Numbered from the stretch's first letter, positions 1 to 13,300 are shown. The stretch: DNA of 64,000 nucleotides from Ceratothoa steindachneri (GCA_963969495.1 OZ018319.1:201288736-201352735), one strand, 5' to 3'. Numbers and translations: made by a program. The notes: a model not told the origin generated them from the letters alone.

Positions 1-2626
1 TCTCAATCAATAAAATCATTGTCTTGTGATTGGTTGAAGATATCAAGCATGAAATCATCTTTCGCTCATTGAATAAAAGTAGGAATAAAAAAAAATGATC
101 TTTCTTTGATAAGTTGAAGCTAACAAGCATTAAATTGTCGTTCTCTCATTGATTAAAAGCAGCAATCATGAAAATCATCTTTTTCTAAATGGGTGAAGCT
201 ATCAAGCATGAAATAATCGTTTTCTAGGTGATTAAAAGTAACAATCAATAAAATTATCTTTCTCTGATTGGTTGAAGTTGTCAAGCATGAATGACCATTC
301 TCTCATTGATTACAAGTATCAATCAAGAAAATCATCGTTCTCCGATTGGTGAAGCTATCTAGCATTAAACCCTTTTCTCTCATTCATTAAAAGTAGCAAT
401 AATCGTTCTATATGTGATTAAAAGTAGCAATAAAGAAAATCATCTTTCTTGGATTGGTGGAACTATCAACAAATAAATCCAATTATCTGATTATTTAAAT
501 GTAGAAATGAAGAAAATCATATTTTATTCTCTCATTGAATAAAAGTAGCAATCATGAAAATCATCCTTATCTATTGGCTAAAAGTAGCAACCAAGAAAAT
601 TATCTTCCTTTGATTGGTTCAAGCTATCAAGCATGAATCATTGAGTAAAGATAGCATTCAAGAAAATCATCTTTCAATGAGATTTTGACGATATTAAGCA
701 TAAAATCATGGTTTCTTCATTGATTAAAGGTAGAAAGCAAGAAAATCATCGTTCTCTGATTGGGTAAAGCAATCAAGCAACAAATAATCGTTCCCTCGTT
801 GATAAGAAGTAGCAAGCAAGAAATTCATCTTACTCTACTGGGTTGAAACTATAAAGCATGAAATCATCGTTCGCTCATTGATAAAAAGTAGCAATCAAGA
901 CAATTATTTTTATCTGATTGTTTAAAGGTATAAAGCATGCTATCAAGCAGGAAATAATCGATCTCTCGTTGATTAAAAGGAGCAATTAATAAAATCATCT
1001 TACACTGATTGTTTGAAGCTATCAAGCATGAAATCATCGTTCTCTCATTGATAGAAGCGGCAATCACGAAAGCAACATCTCTCTCATTGGTTAAAGCTAT
1101 CATGCTTTAAATTGTCTTTCTCTCAGTGATTAAAGGTAGCAATCAAGAAAATCATATTTCTCTAATTGGTTGAAGCTATTTATCATGAATTCATCGCTTT
1201 CCCATTGATCAAAAGCAAGATTCACGAAGATCATCTTTCTCTGAATTTTTAAAGCTATCAAGCATGAAATCATCATTCTCTGATTGAGTAAGAGTAAAAG
1301 TCAAGAAAATAAATCATCTTTCTCTGATTGGTTAAAATTATAAGGCATGAAATCACTGTTCTTTCATATTAAAAGTAGAAATCAAGAAAATCAACTTCGT
1401 GTGATTGGTTGAAACTACCAAGCAAGAAATCATTTTCCTCTGATTGGTTTAAAGAGCAATCATGAGAATCATCTTTCTCTGATTGGGTAGAGCTATCAAA
1501 AGTGAAATCATCGTTCTCTCATTGATTAAATGTAGCAATCAAAAAATCATCTCTCTCTTTGTTTGGTTAAAGCAATCAACCAAAATCATAGTTCTCTTAA
1601 TTTCTAAGAGGAGCACTCGAGAAAATTATCTTTCTAAGATTGGTTAAAGCTATCAAGCATGAAATCATCGTGCGTTCATTAATTAAAAGTAGCAATAAAA
1701 TAAATCATAGTTCTCTGGTTTGTTGAAACGATCAAGCAAGAAATGGGTTTTCTCTGATTTGCTAACAATAGCAATCAAGAACACCATCTTTATTTAATTA
1801 GTTGAAGCTATCAATCATGAAATCATCGTTATCTCATTGATTAAATGTTGAAATAAAAAAATGACCTTTCTTTGATTGGTTGGAGCTATCAAGCTTAAAG
1901 TTATCATTCTCTCAGTGATTAAAGGTAGCAATCAAGAAAACCATCTTTCTCCGCTTGCTTGAAACTATCAAGCAATAAATCATAATTCTCTCATTGGTTA
2001 TGCGTCTCAATCAATAAAATCATTGTCTTGTGATTGGTTGAAGATATCAAGCATGAAATCATCTTTCGCTCATTGAATAAAAGTAGGAATAAAAAAAATG
2101 ATCTTTCTTTGATAAGTTGAAGCTAACAAGCATTAAATTGTCGTTCTCTCATTGATTAAAAGCAGCAATCATGAAAATCATCTTTTTCTAAATGGGTGAA
2201 GCTATCAAGCATGAAATAATCGTTTTCTAGGTGATTAAAAGTAACAATCAATAAAATTATCTTTCTCTGATTGGTTGAAGTTGTCAAGCATGAATGACCA
2301 TTCTCTCATTAATTACAAGTATCAATCAAGAAAATCATCGTTCTCCGATTGGTGAAGCTATCTAGCATTAAACCCTTTTTCTCTCATTCATTAAAAGTAG
2401 CAATAATCGTTCTATATGTGATTAAAAGTAGCAATAAAGAAAATCATCTTTCTTGGATCGGTGGAACTATCAACAAATAAATCCAATTATCTGATTATTT
2501 AAATGTAGAAATGAAGAAAATCATATTTTATTCTCTCATTGAATAAAAGTAGCAATCATGAAAATCATCCTTATCTATTGGCTAAAAGTAGCAACCAAGA
2601 AAATTATCTTCCTTTGATTAAAAGTC
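1..2626. repeat. Higher-order duplication inside satellite block 1
   Basis: Positions 1-620 recur almost unchanged at 2005-2626, an offset of 2004 bp. I noticed only a handful of differences, for example one A fewer in a poly-A run and G to A or T to C changes. A third partial copy starts at 3605, and the 120 bp before it (from about 3480) match those before 2005. Ordinary monomers in this array are much more divergent, so this is a recent multi-monomer (higher-order) duplication laid over an old satellite. Confidence 0.85.
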
Positions 2627-4429
2627 GCAATTACGAAAATCATCGTTCTCTGATTCGATAAAAGTAGTAATAAAGAAAATCATCTTTCTCTGATTGTTTG
2701 AAGCTACCAAGCATGAAATTATCCTAAAATCATTAATTAAAATTAATAATAACGAAAATAATCATTCTCTGATTGGTTGAAACTATCAAGCAAGAAATCA
2801 ACTTTCCCTGATTGGTTAAAACTAGAATTCAAGAAAATAATTTTCGCGAGTTGGTTGAAGCTATCAAGCATGTAATCATGGTTAACTCATTATGTAAAAG
2901 TAGTAATCAAGAAAATCATCGTTTTCTGATTAGGTGAACCTATCAAGCATGATATCATCTTTCTCTGATTAATTAAAATTATCAATCAACAAAATCATCA
3001 TTCTCAGATTAGTTGAAACTATCAAGTAAGTAATTATCATTCTCTCATTGATTATAAGTATCAATCACTAAAATCATCTTCTCTGATGGGATGAAGATAT
3101 GAAGCATGAAATCATCGACCTCTCATTGAGTAAAATTATAAATCAAGAAAATCACCTCACTCTGAATGGTTGAAGAAATTAAGCATGAAATCTTCCTTCT
3201 CTCATTTATTAAAAGTGAAAATCATGAAAATCATTTTTCACTGCTTCGTTAAAGTTATCAATTATGAAATCATCGTTTTCTCATCGTTTAAAAGTGTAAT
3301 AAAACAATCTTTCTATGAGGTGTTGAAGCTAACAAGTATGAAATGGTCATTCTCTCATTGATTAAAGGTAGCAATAAGGAAACTCTTCGGCTCTGATCGG
3401 TTCAACCTATCAATCATTAAATCATCATTATCTTATTAATTAAAATTCGCAATCAACAAAATCATCATTCTCAGATTGGTTGAAAGTATCAATTAAGATA
3501 TCATTATTCTCTCATTGATTAAAGGTAGCAATCAAGAAAACCATCTTTCTCTGCTTGCTTGAAACTATCAAGCAATAAATCATAATTTTTTTATTGGTTA
3601 TGCGTCTCAATAAATAAAATCATTGTCCTGTGATTGGTTGAAGATATCAAGCATGAAATCATCTTTCGCTCATTGAATAAAAGTAGGAATAAAAAAAAAA
3701 TGATCTTTCTTTGATAAGTTGATAAGTCGAGCATGATATCATTGTTCTCTCATTGATTAAAGGTAGCAATAAGGAAAATCTTCGTTCTCTGATCGGTTCA
3801 ACCTATCAAGCATTAAATCATCGTTATCTATGTGATTAAAAGTAGGAGGCAAAAAAATCATCTTTCTCTGATTGGTTGAAACTATCAAGCATGAAATCAT
3901 CATTCTCTCGTTAATTAAAATTAGCAATCAACAAAATCATCATTCTCAGATTGGTTGAAACTATCAAGTAAGAAATCATCATTCTTTCATTGATTATAAC
4001 TATCAATCACTAAAATCATCGTTCTCTGATTGGTTTAAGATATCACACTTGAAATCATCGTTCTTTCATCGAGTAAAATTAGAAATCAAGAAAACCATCT
4101 CTCTCTCATTGGTTGAAATTATCAAGCAAGAAATCATCATTCTCTTATTGATTATAAGTATCAATTAAGAAAATCATGGTTTTCTGTTTAAAGCTATCAA
4201 GCATTAAATCATCGTTCTCTCATTGATTAAAAGTAGCAATCAAGAAAACCATCTTTCTCTGATTAGTTGAGGCTATTAAACATGAATTTATCGTTCTCTA
4301 AATGGTTAAATGTAGCAATCAAGAAAATCATTGTTCACTTATTTGCTAGAAGTATCAATCAAGAAAATAATCCTTCTCTGATTATTTGAAGCTATCAAGC
4401 CTAAGATCTTCGTTCTCTCATTTATTATG
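1..4429. repeat. Satellite array, block 1 (about 79-bp dimeric monomer)
   Basis: This is a tandem array of a degenerate AT-rich unit. The unit has two related halves of about 39-40 bp. Half A reads roughly TTCTCTGATTGGTTGAAGC then TATCAAGCATGAAATCATC. Half B reads TTCTCTCATTGATTAAAAG then TAGCAATCAAGAAAATCATC. Both halves end in AAATCATC-type sequence and share the TTCTCT start, so the 79-bp unit is probably an old duplication of one half. Half B holds a 6-bp dyad (TTGATT, 9 nt, AATCAA) and half A a shorter one (TTGA/TCAA). Short open frames in the array are chance products. The array runs off the left edge of the window and stops where a CACTG-ended element begins. No known satellite name is claimed. 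Confidence 0.93.
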
Positions 4430-5333
4430 CACTGGTCTACAAGGTTTTTAGTGTTTAGAAAATCGACATCATTTCTATAAGAAATCGGTCTCCTGAATCG
4501 AAAAATTACCTTCATTTTGATCTATCAGTCCTAGTTTTCATGTTATTGAACCTCCTTTTATAATGCATATATTAGGTTTGACTCAATGTACATATGTTAA
4601 TAAGTCTGTGTGTGAGTCAATGTCCATATGTACTCGTATATAAGTATATGTGGGAGTTAATGTCCATATGTATATGCCATAAGTGTGTATACGTTATAAA
4701 TTAGTCACTATGTATGTGTGTACGTCAACTACACTGGATTCTTTACTTTATCCTATATCTAATTATTTTCTTTTTTCCGATTTTTAATATGTTGTGGTGA
4801 ACTAAGCCACAGAAAATGAGCAAGATATCTTCTTCAAAAAAGTGTTGCGTTAATTCTCCAAATGTGTTATGAAAATACAAAAGTTAAAACTATACAGATC
4901 TTGTTACCAACTTGATATCAACTTTTCGTGATATTGGTGACCGCTCCAAAAAAACAGGCCTGCACACACTTTTTATGATATATCTTTTATTGATTTACTA
5001 ATCACCCTTACTTTGCAGAACATGACAGAAGCAACGCATGTGAACACAAATAGATCTCAATATGAGCTCCAACAGGAAATATACTGCGTCAAAGATTACT
5101 ACAAGACAGGCTCGTTCAAGAAAGTGCAGGACATTTTCGTGCATCAGTTTGAATGTGAAAAACCCCTCCAAGAGCAGAATTGAGGGCTGGGTGGACCACT
5201 TAGAGAACTATGGGATAGTAGAAAACCTCAATACAGCCAGTGACAACCGTCCAAGCCATTCAGGACACCTCAGGTAGGGTACAGATAAGCTGGTGGAGAG
5301 CAAGCGAGAGTCAGTTCAGCAGAGTCCAAAACA
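4430..5333. mobile_element. E0: left-terminal fragment of a CACTG-ended DNA element
   Basis: Satellite block 1 breaks off at CTCATTTATTATG and non-satellite DNA starts with CACTGGTCTAC. This start nearly matches the left end of E2 (CACTGGTCTGC at 15121). An ATGCAT(AT)ATTAGGT motif further in also occurs in E1. No matching right terminus is visible before satellite DNA resumes near 5334, so the right end is probably deleted. The interior carries a short TATG-rich stretch (about 4580-4720) and a decayed helix-turn-helix fragment at 5022-5277. Assignment to the same family as E1 and E2 is inferred from the terminus and the similar insertion phase. Confidence 0.55.
5022..5277 (+). pseudogene. Transposase-like helix-turn-helix fragment (DUF4817 type), frameshifted
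   Basis: A frame opening with ATG at 5022 encodes 53 residues that include ELQQEIYCVKDYYKTGSF and FKKVQDIFVHQF, then stops at 5181. The adjacent frame continues the same domain with SRIEGWVDHLENYGIV and DNRPSHSGHLR. This is the pattern of the N-terminal HTH found on many arthropod Tc1/mariner-type transposases and annotated as DUF4817, where a bipartite HTH is followed by an RPSHSGRPR-like linker. One frameshift near 5160-5180 separates the parts and no catalytic domain follows, so this is a remnant. It sits at the right edge of E0 and may be a separate insertion. Confidence 0.6.
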
Positions 5334-8300
5334 CTCTGATTGGTTATAAGTAGAATTCAAGAAAATAATCTTTCGCGGGTTGGTTGAAGCTATCAAGCAT
5401 GTAATCATTGTTCCCTCATTGATTAAAAATGGCAATCAATAAAATCAGCTTTCTCTGATTGTTTGAACCTATCAAGCATGATATCATCTTTTCCCCATTG
5501 ATTAAAAGCAGCAATCAAGAAAATAATCTTTCCCTAATTGGTTGAAGTTATCAGGCATGTAATCATTGTGCTTTCATTAATTAAAACTAACGATATAAAA
5601 GCTCATTGTTGAATGATTGGTTGAAACGATAAAACAAGAAATGGTGTTTCTCTGATTGGTTAAAAGTACCAATCAAGAACATCATCCTTCTCTGATGGCT
5701 TGAAGCTATCAAGCCTTCAAGATTCTTTCTATCATTGATTAAAAGTGGCAATCAAGAAAATCATCGTTTTCTGATATGCTAAAAGCAATAATCAAGAAAA
5801 TCCCGTATCTTTGATTGTTTGAAGCTCGAAAGCATGAAACATCGTTCTCTCAATTATTGAAACTCCCAATTAAGAAAATAATAGTTCTCAGTTTGGTTGA
5901 AGCTATCAAAATTGATATAATCTTTCTCTCATTGATTAAACTTAGCAATCAAGAAAAACACTTTCCTCTGATTGGTTGAAGCTATCAAGAATGAAATCAT
6001 CATGCTTTCATTAATTCAAAGTAACAGTAAAAACTTCATCGTTCTCTGATTGGTTGAAATGATCAAGCAAGAAATGGTCTTTCTCTGATGGGTTAAAAGT
6101 AGCAATCAAGAACATCATCTTTCTCTAATTGGTTGAAGCTCTCCATTCTGAAATTAACGTTCTCGAGTTGATTAAAAGTAGCAATAAAGAAAATCATCTT
6201 TCTCTGTTTGGTTGAAGCTATGAAGCATGAAAAAATCATTCTATCAATGATTAAAACTAGCAATTAAGAAAATAATCGTTCTTTTATTTTCTAAAAGTAT
6301 CAATAAAGAAAATCATCTTTCTTTAATGGGTTGAAACTATCAAGCAATAACTCTATTTATCGATTGGTTAAAAGGAGAAATTAAGAAAATCATATTTCTC
6401 GGGTTGGGTAAAGCTATCAAGGATGAAATCATCGTTCTGTCATTAAGTATATGGATAAATCAATGAAAGCATCCCTCTCTTATTGGTTCGAATTTTATCT
6501 GCATAAAATAATCGTTCGTTCATTTATTAAAAGTAGTAATCATGAAAATCATCTTTTACTTACGAATTCGTTGAAATATTTCATGCACCAGACGACAGAT
6601 TTCTTTGTTGTCCCTTATTATATGTTTCAAACAGGAAAATCATCAATTTCTTATTGTTATAAACTAAAAATCATGAAATCATCGTTCTCTGATTGATCAT
6701 AAGTAGCAATCATGAAAATCATATTTTTTTCTGATTGGTTGAAGCTAGCAGCCATGAAATTGTTGTTCTCTAATCAAGTAAAAGTAGCAATCAAGTAAAT
6801 CATCTTTTTTATGATTGTCTGAACCTATCAAGCAGAAAATAATCTTTCTATCAGTAGTTGAAGCTATCAAGCATGAAATCTTCGTTCTCTCATTTGTTAA
6901 GGTTGCAATCAAGAAAATTTTCTTTCCCTGATTGATTGAAGATATCAAGCACGAAATATTCGTTCCTCATTGATTAAAAGTAGCAATCAAAAAACATCTT
7001 TTCCTGAATGATATCAAGCATGATATCATTGTTCTCTCATTGATTAAAAGTAACAATTAAGTAAATCATCTTCCCATAATGGGTTGAAGCTATGAATTAG
7101 GAAAGAATCGTTCTTTCATTGATTGAAAATAGCAATCAAGAAAATGATATTTCGCTGAATATTTGAAGCTAGCAAGAAAGGAATTGTCGTTTTATAATTG
7201 ATTAAAAGTAGCAATCAGGAAATCATCTTTCTATGATTGGATGAAGCTATCAGGCATGAACTCATTGTTGTCTCGTTGATTATAAATACCAATCAAGTAA
7301 ATCATCGGTTTCCAGTTGACTAAATGCAGCAATCAAGAAAAGTTTTCTCAGATTGGTTGAAGCTATAAAGCATTAAATCATCTTTCCCTGATTGATCATA
7401 AGTATCTATAAAGAAAATAAACTTTCTCTCATTGAGTGAAGCTATCAAGTATTAAATCATCGTCTCTCATTCATTAAAAGTAGCAATCTAAAAAATATTT
7501 TTCTCAGATTTCTTGAAGCTATCAAGCATGAAATCATCGTTCTCTCATTGATTAAAATAGCAATCAAGAAATTCATCTATCTCTGATTATTTTAAATCTA
7601 TCAAGCATTCAATCTTTGAATAAAAGTAACATCAAGAAAATCATCATTCTGTGATTGGCTAAAAGTAGTAATAAAGAAAATCATCTTTATCTGAGGCTTA
7701 AAGATATTAATCATGATATCATTGTTCACTCAATAATTATAAGTAGCAATCAAGAAAATCATCTCTCTTATTTTTTGAAGTTATATGGCATGAAATCATC
7801 GTTCTCTGATTTGTTGAAGTTATATTGCATGAAATCATCGTTCTATCATTGATTAAAAGAAGCAATAAAGAAAATCACCTTTTTCTCATTGGTTGAAGCT
7901 ATCAAGCATGAAATAAACTTTCTCTCATTGAATAAAAGTATCAATCATGAAAATCAGCGTTCTCTGATCTGTTGAAGCTATCAAGCATGAATCATCGTTT
8001 TCTGATTGATAAAAACTAGCAATCGAGAAAATGAACTTTCTCAGATTGGTTGAAGCAATCAAGTATGAAATCATAGTTTTTAGGTGATTAAAAGTAGCAA
8101 TCAAGTAAATAATCTTTCTCTGATTGGTTGAAGCTATCAAGCAATAAATCATATTCTGTTTTGGTTAAAAGTAGCAATCAAGAAAATCATCTTTCCCTGA
8201 TTGTTTGAAACTATTAAGCAAGAAATCCACTTTCTCTGACTGTTTAAATGTAGAATTCAAGAAAATCATCTTTCTCTCATTGGTTGAAACGATCAAGCAT

Positions 8301-8742
8301 GAACTGGTCTTTCTCTGATTGGTTAAATGTAGCAATCAAGAACATCATCTTTCTCTGATTAGTTGAAGTGCTCAATCATGAAATCTTCGTTCTCTCATTA
8401 ATTAAAAATGGCAATCAAGGAAATTATCATTCTCTGATTTGTTGAAGCTATCAAAAATTAATTCATCGTTCTTACATTGATTAAAAGTAGCAATCAAGAA
8501 AATTATCATTCACTTATTGGTAGTTAATATCAAGAATGAAATCCATTTCTCACATTGGTTAAAACTAGAAATCAAAGAAATCATCTTTTTCTGGTTGGTT
8601 AAAATATCGGTGTCTCATTTATTATAATTAACAATCAAGAAACTCATATTCCTCTGATTAGTTGAAAGTATCATGCAAGAAATCCACTTTCTCTAATTAG
8701 TTAAAAGTCGAAATAAAAAAATCATCTTTCTCTCATTGATTA
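5334..8742. repeat. Satellite array, block 2
   Basis: This is the same 79-bp dimeric satellite as block 1, more diverged from unit to unit, with many small indels. It starts abruptly inside a unit (CTCTGATTGGTTATAAG) and ends at CTCATTGATTA immediately before E1. No gene is visible. Open frames of 60-81 codons here consist of the satellite repeat itself. Confidence 0.93.
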
Positions 8743-8944
8743 CACTGTGTAACACAATTTTTGTTACAGAGCAAAAAATAGATGATTCTATATAACCTTT
8801 AGGCGCTGTTATATATTTGTCTTTAGAATATGCATATTAGGTCTAGTTTTTATGTAATTTTAATTTTCCTTTTCAAGCCTTTTTACACTTTTGCTCAATA
8901 TTGTACCAATATGCAATTTTTAATTTTTTTAATATATATTAACA

Positions 8945-8950
<6 letters not shown>

Positions 8951-9029
<79 letters not shown>
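8951..9029. repeat. (TA)n microsatellite
   Basis: An almost pure TA dinucleotide run of about 39 copies lies inside E1. The Tyr/Ile-repeat frame across it is not a gene. Confidence 0.98.
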
Positions 9030-9033
<4 letters not shown>

Positions 9034-9231
9034 AGACTATATTGAAGCTCAAATGTCATTGAATTCTAATTAGTGGGGGGGGGAGGAGTTCAGATTTATT
9101 TCAGATTTTCAGATTGATACATACTTACTTATGATAACTTTTCTGCTACAGATAACTAGTAACTGGTAAAGAAGATAGCACGTTTATCAAAATTTGCTCT
9201 AATAAGAACCTTATGATAAGGATCTCACATT

Positions 9232-10330
9232 GTGTATCGTTTGCTTGCTCAAGTTAATATTCAAAATCTTGTCTTGGCCTCAAGTTCTAGACGCAGATGT
9301 GTAAACAGCCGCAACATATTTTGTTATGTTTGTGGGCAATTCACACCAGTGGCACAACGCAGAAAAATAGGAACAGCAGTACCGATGAAGCAAGCCTACA
9401 TATACTATTTTGGATGCAAAGTAGGGGACCAGGATAAAGATTTGGCCGATCATATTTGCTGCACGCAGTGTAACACACTGTTGACAGCTTGGTTAAAGGG
9501 AAAGAGTAAGGCAATGCAATTTGTTGTTACCATGATATGGTGTGAGCCCTCGAATCACTTTGATGATTGTTATTTCTGCCTAACAAATGTGGCTCGATTT
9601 TCAAAGAAAAACAAATCTGAAATTGTTTATTCAAATTGCCCATCACTTCTTTTGGGGTTAGAGTAGAGATACACAAAGTACATGTGCTTTTTATGTCTAT
9701 GGGATAGCAGAGGTTATAAAAAACCATAAAAAGCGAAAATGGCAGCCAGAGAAGAACACATTGTTGGCAAACATAATGTTAAGCATGCTGCTCTAGTAGA
9801 TCCACAAAAAGTTTATCTTCCACCTCTTCACATTAAATTAGGGTTAATGAAATATTTTGTAAATGGTATGGATCAAAGAAGTGAAGGCTTTCAATATTTG
9901 AAGAACAAATTCAAAAGGATCATTATCTGATGCAAAAATAGTAGCTGGAGTTTTCACTGGACCCCAAATTCGCAGAGTTGTTTCTGATGATTCCTTCACT
10001 TTGTGTCTCAATGAAAAGGAAGGTAAAGCATGGTCATCCGTTGTGGAAGTCACTAGAAAACTTTTTCTGTAATTTTAAACCTCCAAATTACTGAGAAATA
10101 GCAAACAATATGATAGAAGCCTATGAAAAGATGGGATGTAGAATGTCAATAAAAAGGCATTTTCTGCATTCTCATCTAGATTTTTTATCTGAAAATTACA
10201 AAATTACAAAATAAAAAGATTATTTATTTATTAATCGGAACAAATGGCGAAAGATGGGGTGGTCATTACACAAAATCTAGACGTGATAGATAATTTTTTT
10301 TTCAAGTTCGGATTCAGCACCCTCGAACTA
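9232..10330 (+). pseudogene. Uncharacterised arthropod 'GERFHQDI' family protein, decayed copy 1
   Basis: The first frame (9232-9666) holds the N-terminal cysteine-rich domain. It shows CYVCGQFTP, YYFGCKVGDQDKD, HICCTQC, WCEPSNHFDDCYFCLTNV and IVYSNCPSLL, that is, paired CxxC motifs typical of a zinc-binding module. The second frame (9739-9927) continues with KNNVKHAALVDPQKVYLPPL-like sequence and HIKLGLMKYFVNGMD. After a frameshift come FTGPQIRRVVSDDSF, then MGCRMSIKRHFLHSHLDFL near 10130-10185, and a garbled NGERW in place of the usual HGERFHQDI. A large middle section is missing. From memory, this family is multicopy in arthropods and Hydra and is described only as uncharacterised. Its position between CACTG termini suggests it is a transposon gene. 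This copy is not functional. Confidence 0.68.
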
Positions 10331-10388
10331 CTTAAAACACTTATTAACATGTCTGTAACTAACAAAAAATTAAATTTGTGGCCTAGTG

Positions 10389-13300
10389 TTATAAGTAGCA
10401 GTCAAGAAAATCATCTTTCTCTCATTGGTTGAAGCTATCAAGCATGAAATCATCTTCCTCTAATTGATTAAAAGTAGCAATCAAGAGCGTTATCTTTATC
10501 TGATCTGTTGAAGGTATCAAGCGTGAAATCATCATTATCTGATTGATTGAAACTAGGAATCAAGAAAATCATCTTTCTCTGATTTATTGAAGATATAGGG
10601 CATGATTTCTTCATTCTCTCATATTAAAAGTAGCAACCAAGAAAAACATCTTTCTCTGATTGGATGTAACTATCAAGCAACAAATAATCTTCCTCTATTT
10701 GGTAAAAGTAGCAATCATGAAAATAATATTTCAATGATTGGTTAAAGCTACCAAGAGTGAAATCATCGTTATCTCATTGATTAAATGTAGCAATCAAGAA
10801 ATCATCTTCCTCTAACTGTTTGAAGCTATCAAGCATGAAATCAATGTACATTCCTTAATTAAATATAGCAATCATGAAAATCAATTTTCTCTGATTGGTT
10901 GAAACGATCAACCATGAAATGGTCTTTCTCTGATTGGTTAGATGTAGCAATCAAGAACAGCATCTTTCTCTGATTAGTTGAAGCTATCAATCATGATATC
11001 ATAATTCTCTCATTAATTAGAAGTAGTAATAAAAAAATCATCTTTCTTGTTCGGTTGAACTAGCGAGCATTCAATCATCGTTCTCTCATTGATTAAAAGT
11101 AGCAATCAAGAAAATCATCTTTCTCTAATTGGTTAAAGCTCTCAAGCATGAAATAATCTTTGTCTCATTAATTAAAAGTATCAATTAAGAAATCATCTTT
11201 CTCTGATCTGTTGAATCTATCAAGCATGAACCATCGTTTTCTGATTGATTAAAAGTATCAATCAAGAAAATCATATTTTTCTGATTTTTTCAAGTTATAG
11301 GGCATGAAATCGTCGCTCTATTATTGACTAAAAGTAGCAATCAAGGAAAAGATCTATCTCTGATCTGTTGAAGCTATCAAGCATAAAACATTGTTTTCTG
11401 ATTGATTAAAACTAGCAATCAAGAAAATCATCTTTCTCTGATTTGTTGATGTTATAGGGCATGAAATCATCCTTTTCTCGTATCAAAAAGTGCAATCAAG
11501 AAATCATCTTTCTCTGAGTGCTTGAAACTATTAAACAAAAAATCCACTTTCTTTGATTGTCTAAAAGTAGAATTCAAGAGAATCATATTTCTTTCATTGG
11601 TTTAAACTATCAACGTTGAAATCATCTTGCTTTCATTAATTGAATGTTACACTCAATAAAATCATCCTGCCTTGGGGGTTAAAGATATCAAGCTTCATAT
11701 AATTTTTCTCTCATTAATTATAAATAGCATTCAAATAATTAACTTTCGCTGATTAAAAGTAGCAGTCAAGAAAATCATTTTTCTCTCATTGATTGAAGCT
11801 ATCAGCGTGACATGATCTTTTTCATTTATTAAAAGTAGCAATCAAAAAAATGATCTTTCTCTGATTTGTTGAAGTTATAAGCGATGAAAACATCCTTTTC
11901 TCATATTAAAAGTAGCAATCAAGAAAATCATATTTCTTTAAATGGTTGAAACTATTAAGCAACAAATCATCTTCGTCTGATTAGGTAAAAGTTGCAATCA
12001 TGAAAATCATCTTCCTCTAATTGTTTTAAGCTAGCAACCTTGAAATCATCGTGATTTAATTGATTAAAAGTAGCAATCAAGAAAATCCTCTTTCTCTGAT
12101 TGGTTAAAGCTATCAAGTATTCAATCATCGTTCTCTCATTAATTAAAATTAGCAATTAAAAAAATCATCTTTCTCTAATTGGCTGAAGCTATCAAGAAAG
12201 AAATCATCTTCCTCTTTAGGTTAAAAGTAGCAATCATGAAAATCATCTTTCTCTGATTGCTTCAAACTATAAAGCAATCAATCCACTTTATCTGATTTTT
12301 TAAAAGTAGAGTTCAACAAAATCATCTTTCTCTCATTTTTTGAAGCTATCAAGGATGAAATCATCCTGCTTTCATTAATTAAATGTAACATTCAAGAAAA
12401 CCTGTTTTGTCTGAGGTTTAAAGATATCAAGCATGATATCATTTTTCTCTCATTGATTATAAGTAGCAATCAAAAAATAATCTTTCTATGATTTGTTGAA
12501 GTTACAGGGCATGAAATCATTGTTCTCTCATTGATTAAAAGTAGCAAGCAAGAAAATGTCTTTCTCTCATTGGTTGAAGCTATCAATCATTAAATCATCT
12601 TTTCTAATTGATTAAATGTAGCAATCAAGAAAATCATCTTTTTCTAACCTTTTGAAGCTATCAAGAATAAAATCATCGTACATTCCTTAATTAAATGTAG
12701 CAATCATGAAAATCAGCTTTCTCTGATCGATTGAAATGATCAAGCATGAAATGTTCTTTCTCTGATTGGTTAAATGTAGCAATCAAAAACATCATCTCCC
12801 TTTGATTGGTTGAAGCTCTCAATCATGATATCATCTTTCCTTCATTGATTAGAAGTAGTAATAAAAAATCATCTTTCTTGATTGGTTGAACTATCAAGCA
12901 TTCAACCATCGTTCTCTCATTAATTAAAAGTAGCAATCAAGAAAATCATCTTTCTCTAATTGGTTGAAGCTATCAATCATAAAATAATCTTTCTCTCCTA
13001 AATTAAAAGTATCAATCAAAAAATCATCTTTCTCTGATATGTTGAATATATCAAGCATGAATCATCGTTTTCTGATTGACTAAATCTAGTAATCAAGAAA
13101 ATCATCTATCTCTGATCTGTTGGAGTTATCAAGCATGACATCATCGTTTTCTGATTTATTAAAACTAGCAATCAAGAAAATCAGCCTTCTCTGATTTGTT
13201 GAGGTTATAGAGCATGAAATTATCTTTGTCTCACATTAAAGTTAGCAATTAAGAAAATCATCTTTCTCTGATTGGTTGAAACTATTAAGCAATAAATGAT

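Larger units (their letters stand above)
8743..10388 (+). mobile_element. E1: CACTG...TAGTG DNA element inserted in satellite
   Basis: Satellite reads up to ATTGATTA at 8742, the element runs CACTGTGTAACAC to GGCCTAGTG, and the satellite resumes as TTATAAGTAGC at 10389. Intact satellite units elsewhere, for example near 12461 and 14019, read ATTGATTATAAGTAGC. The empty site is therefore known internally and the insertion duplicated TTA (or TA). The inverted ends are imperfect: both begin CACT and later share TTTTTGTTA and TTACAGA blocks. The element contains a (TA)n run, a G run and a decayed gene. The termini and 2-3 bp duplication resemble the CMC (CACTA/Mirage/Chapaev) group, but that placement is an inference. 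Confidence 0.72.

Noticed and set aside
864..8152. Many 60-80 codon frames (for example 864-1103, 6451-6696, 7925-8152) with LIATFNQ/ASTNQRK-like sequence
   Set aside because: They are translations of the satellite unit in various frames and are not genes.
8830..9030. 66-codon frame ending in alternating Tyr and Ile
   Set aside because: It reads through the (TA)n run and has no coding support.
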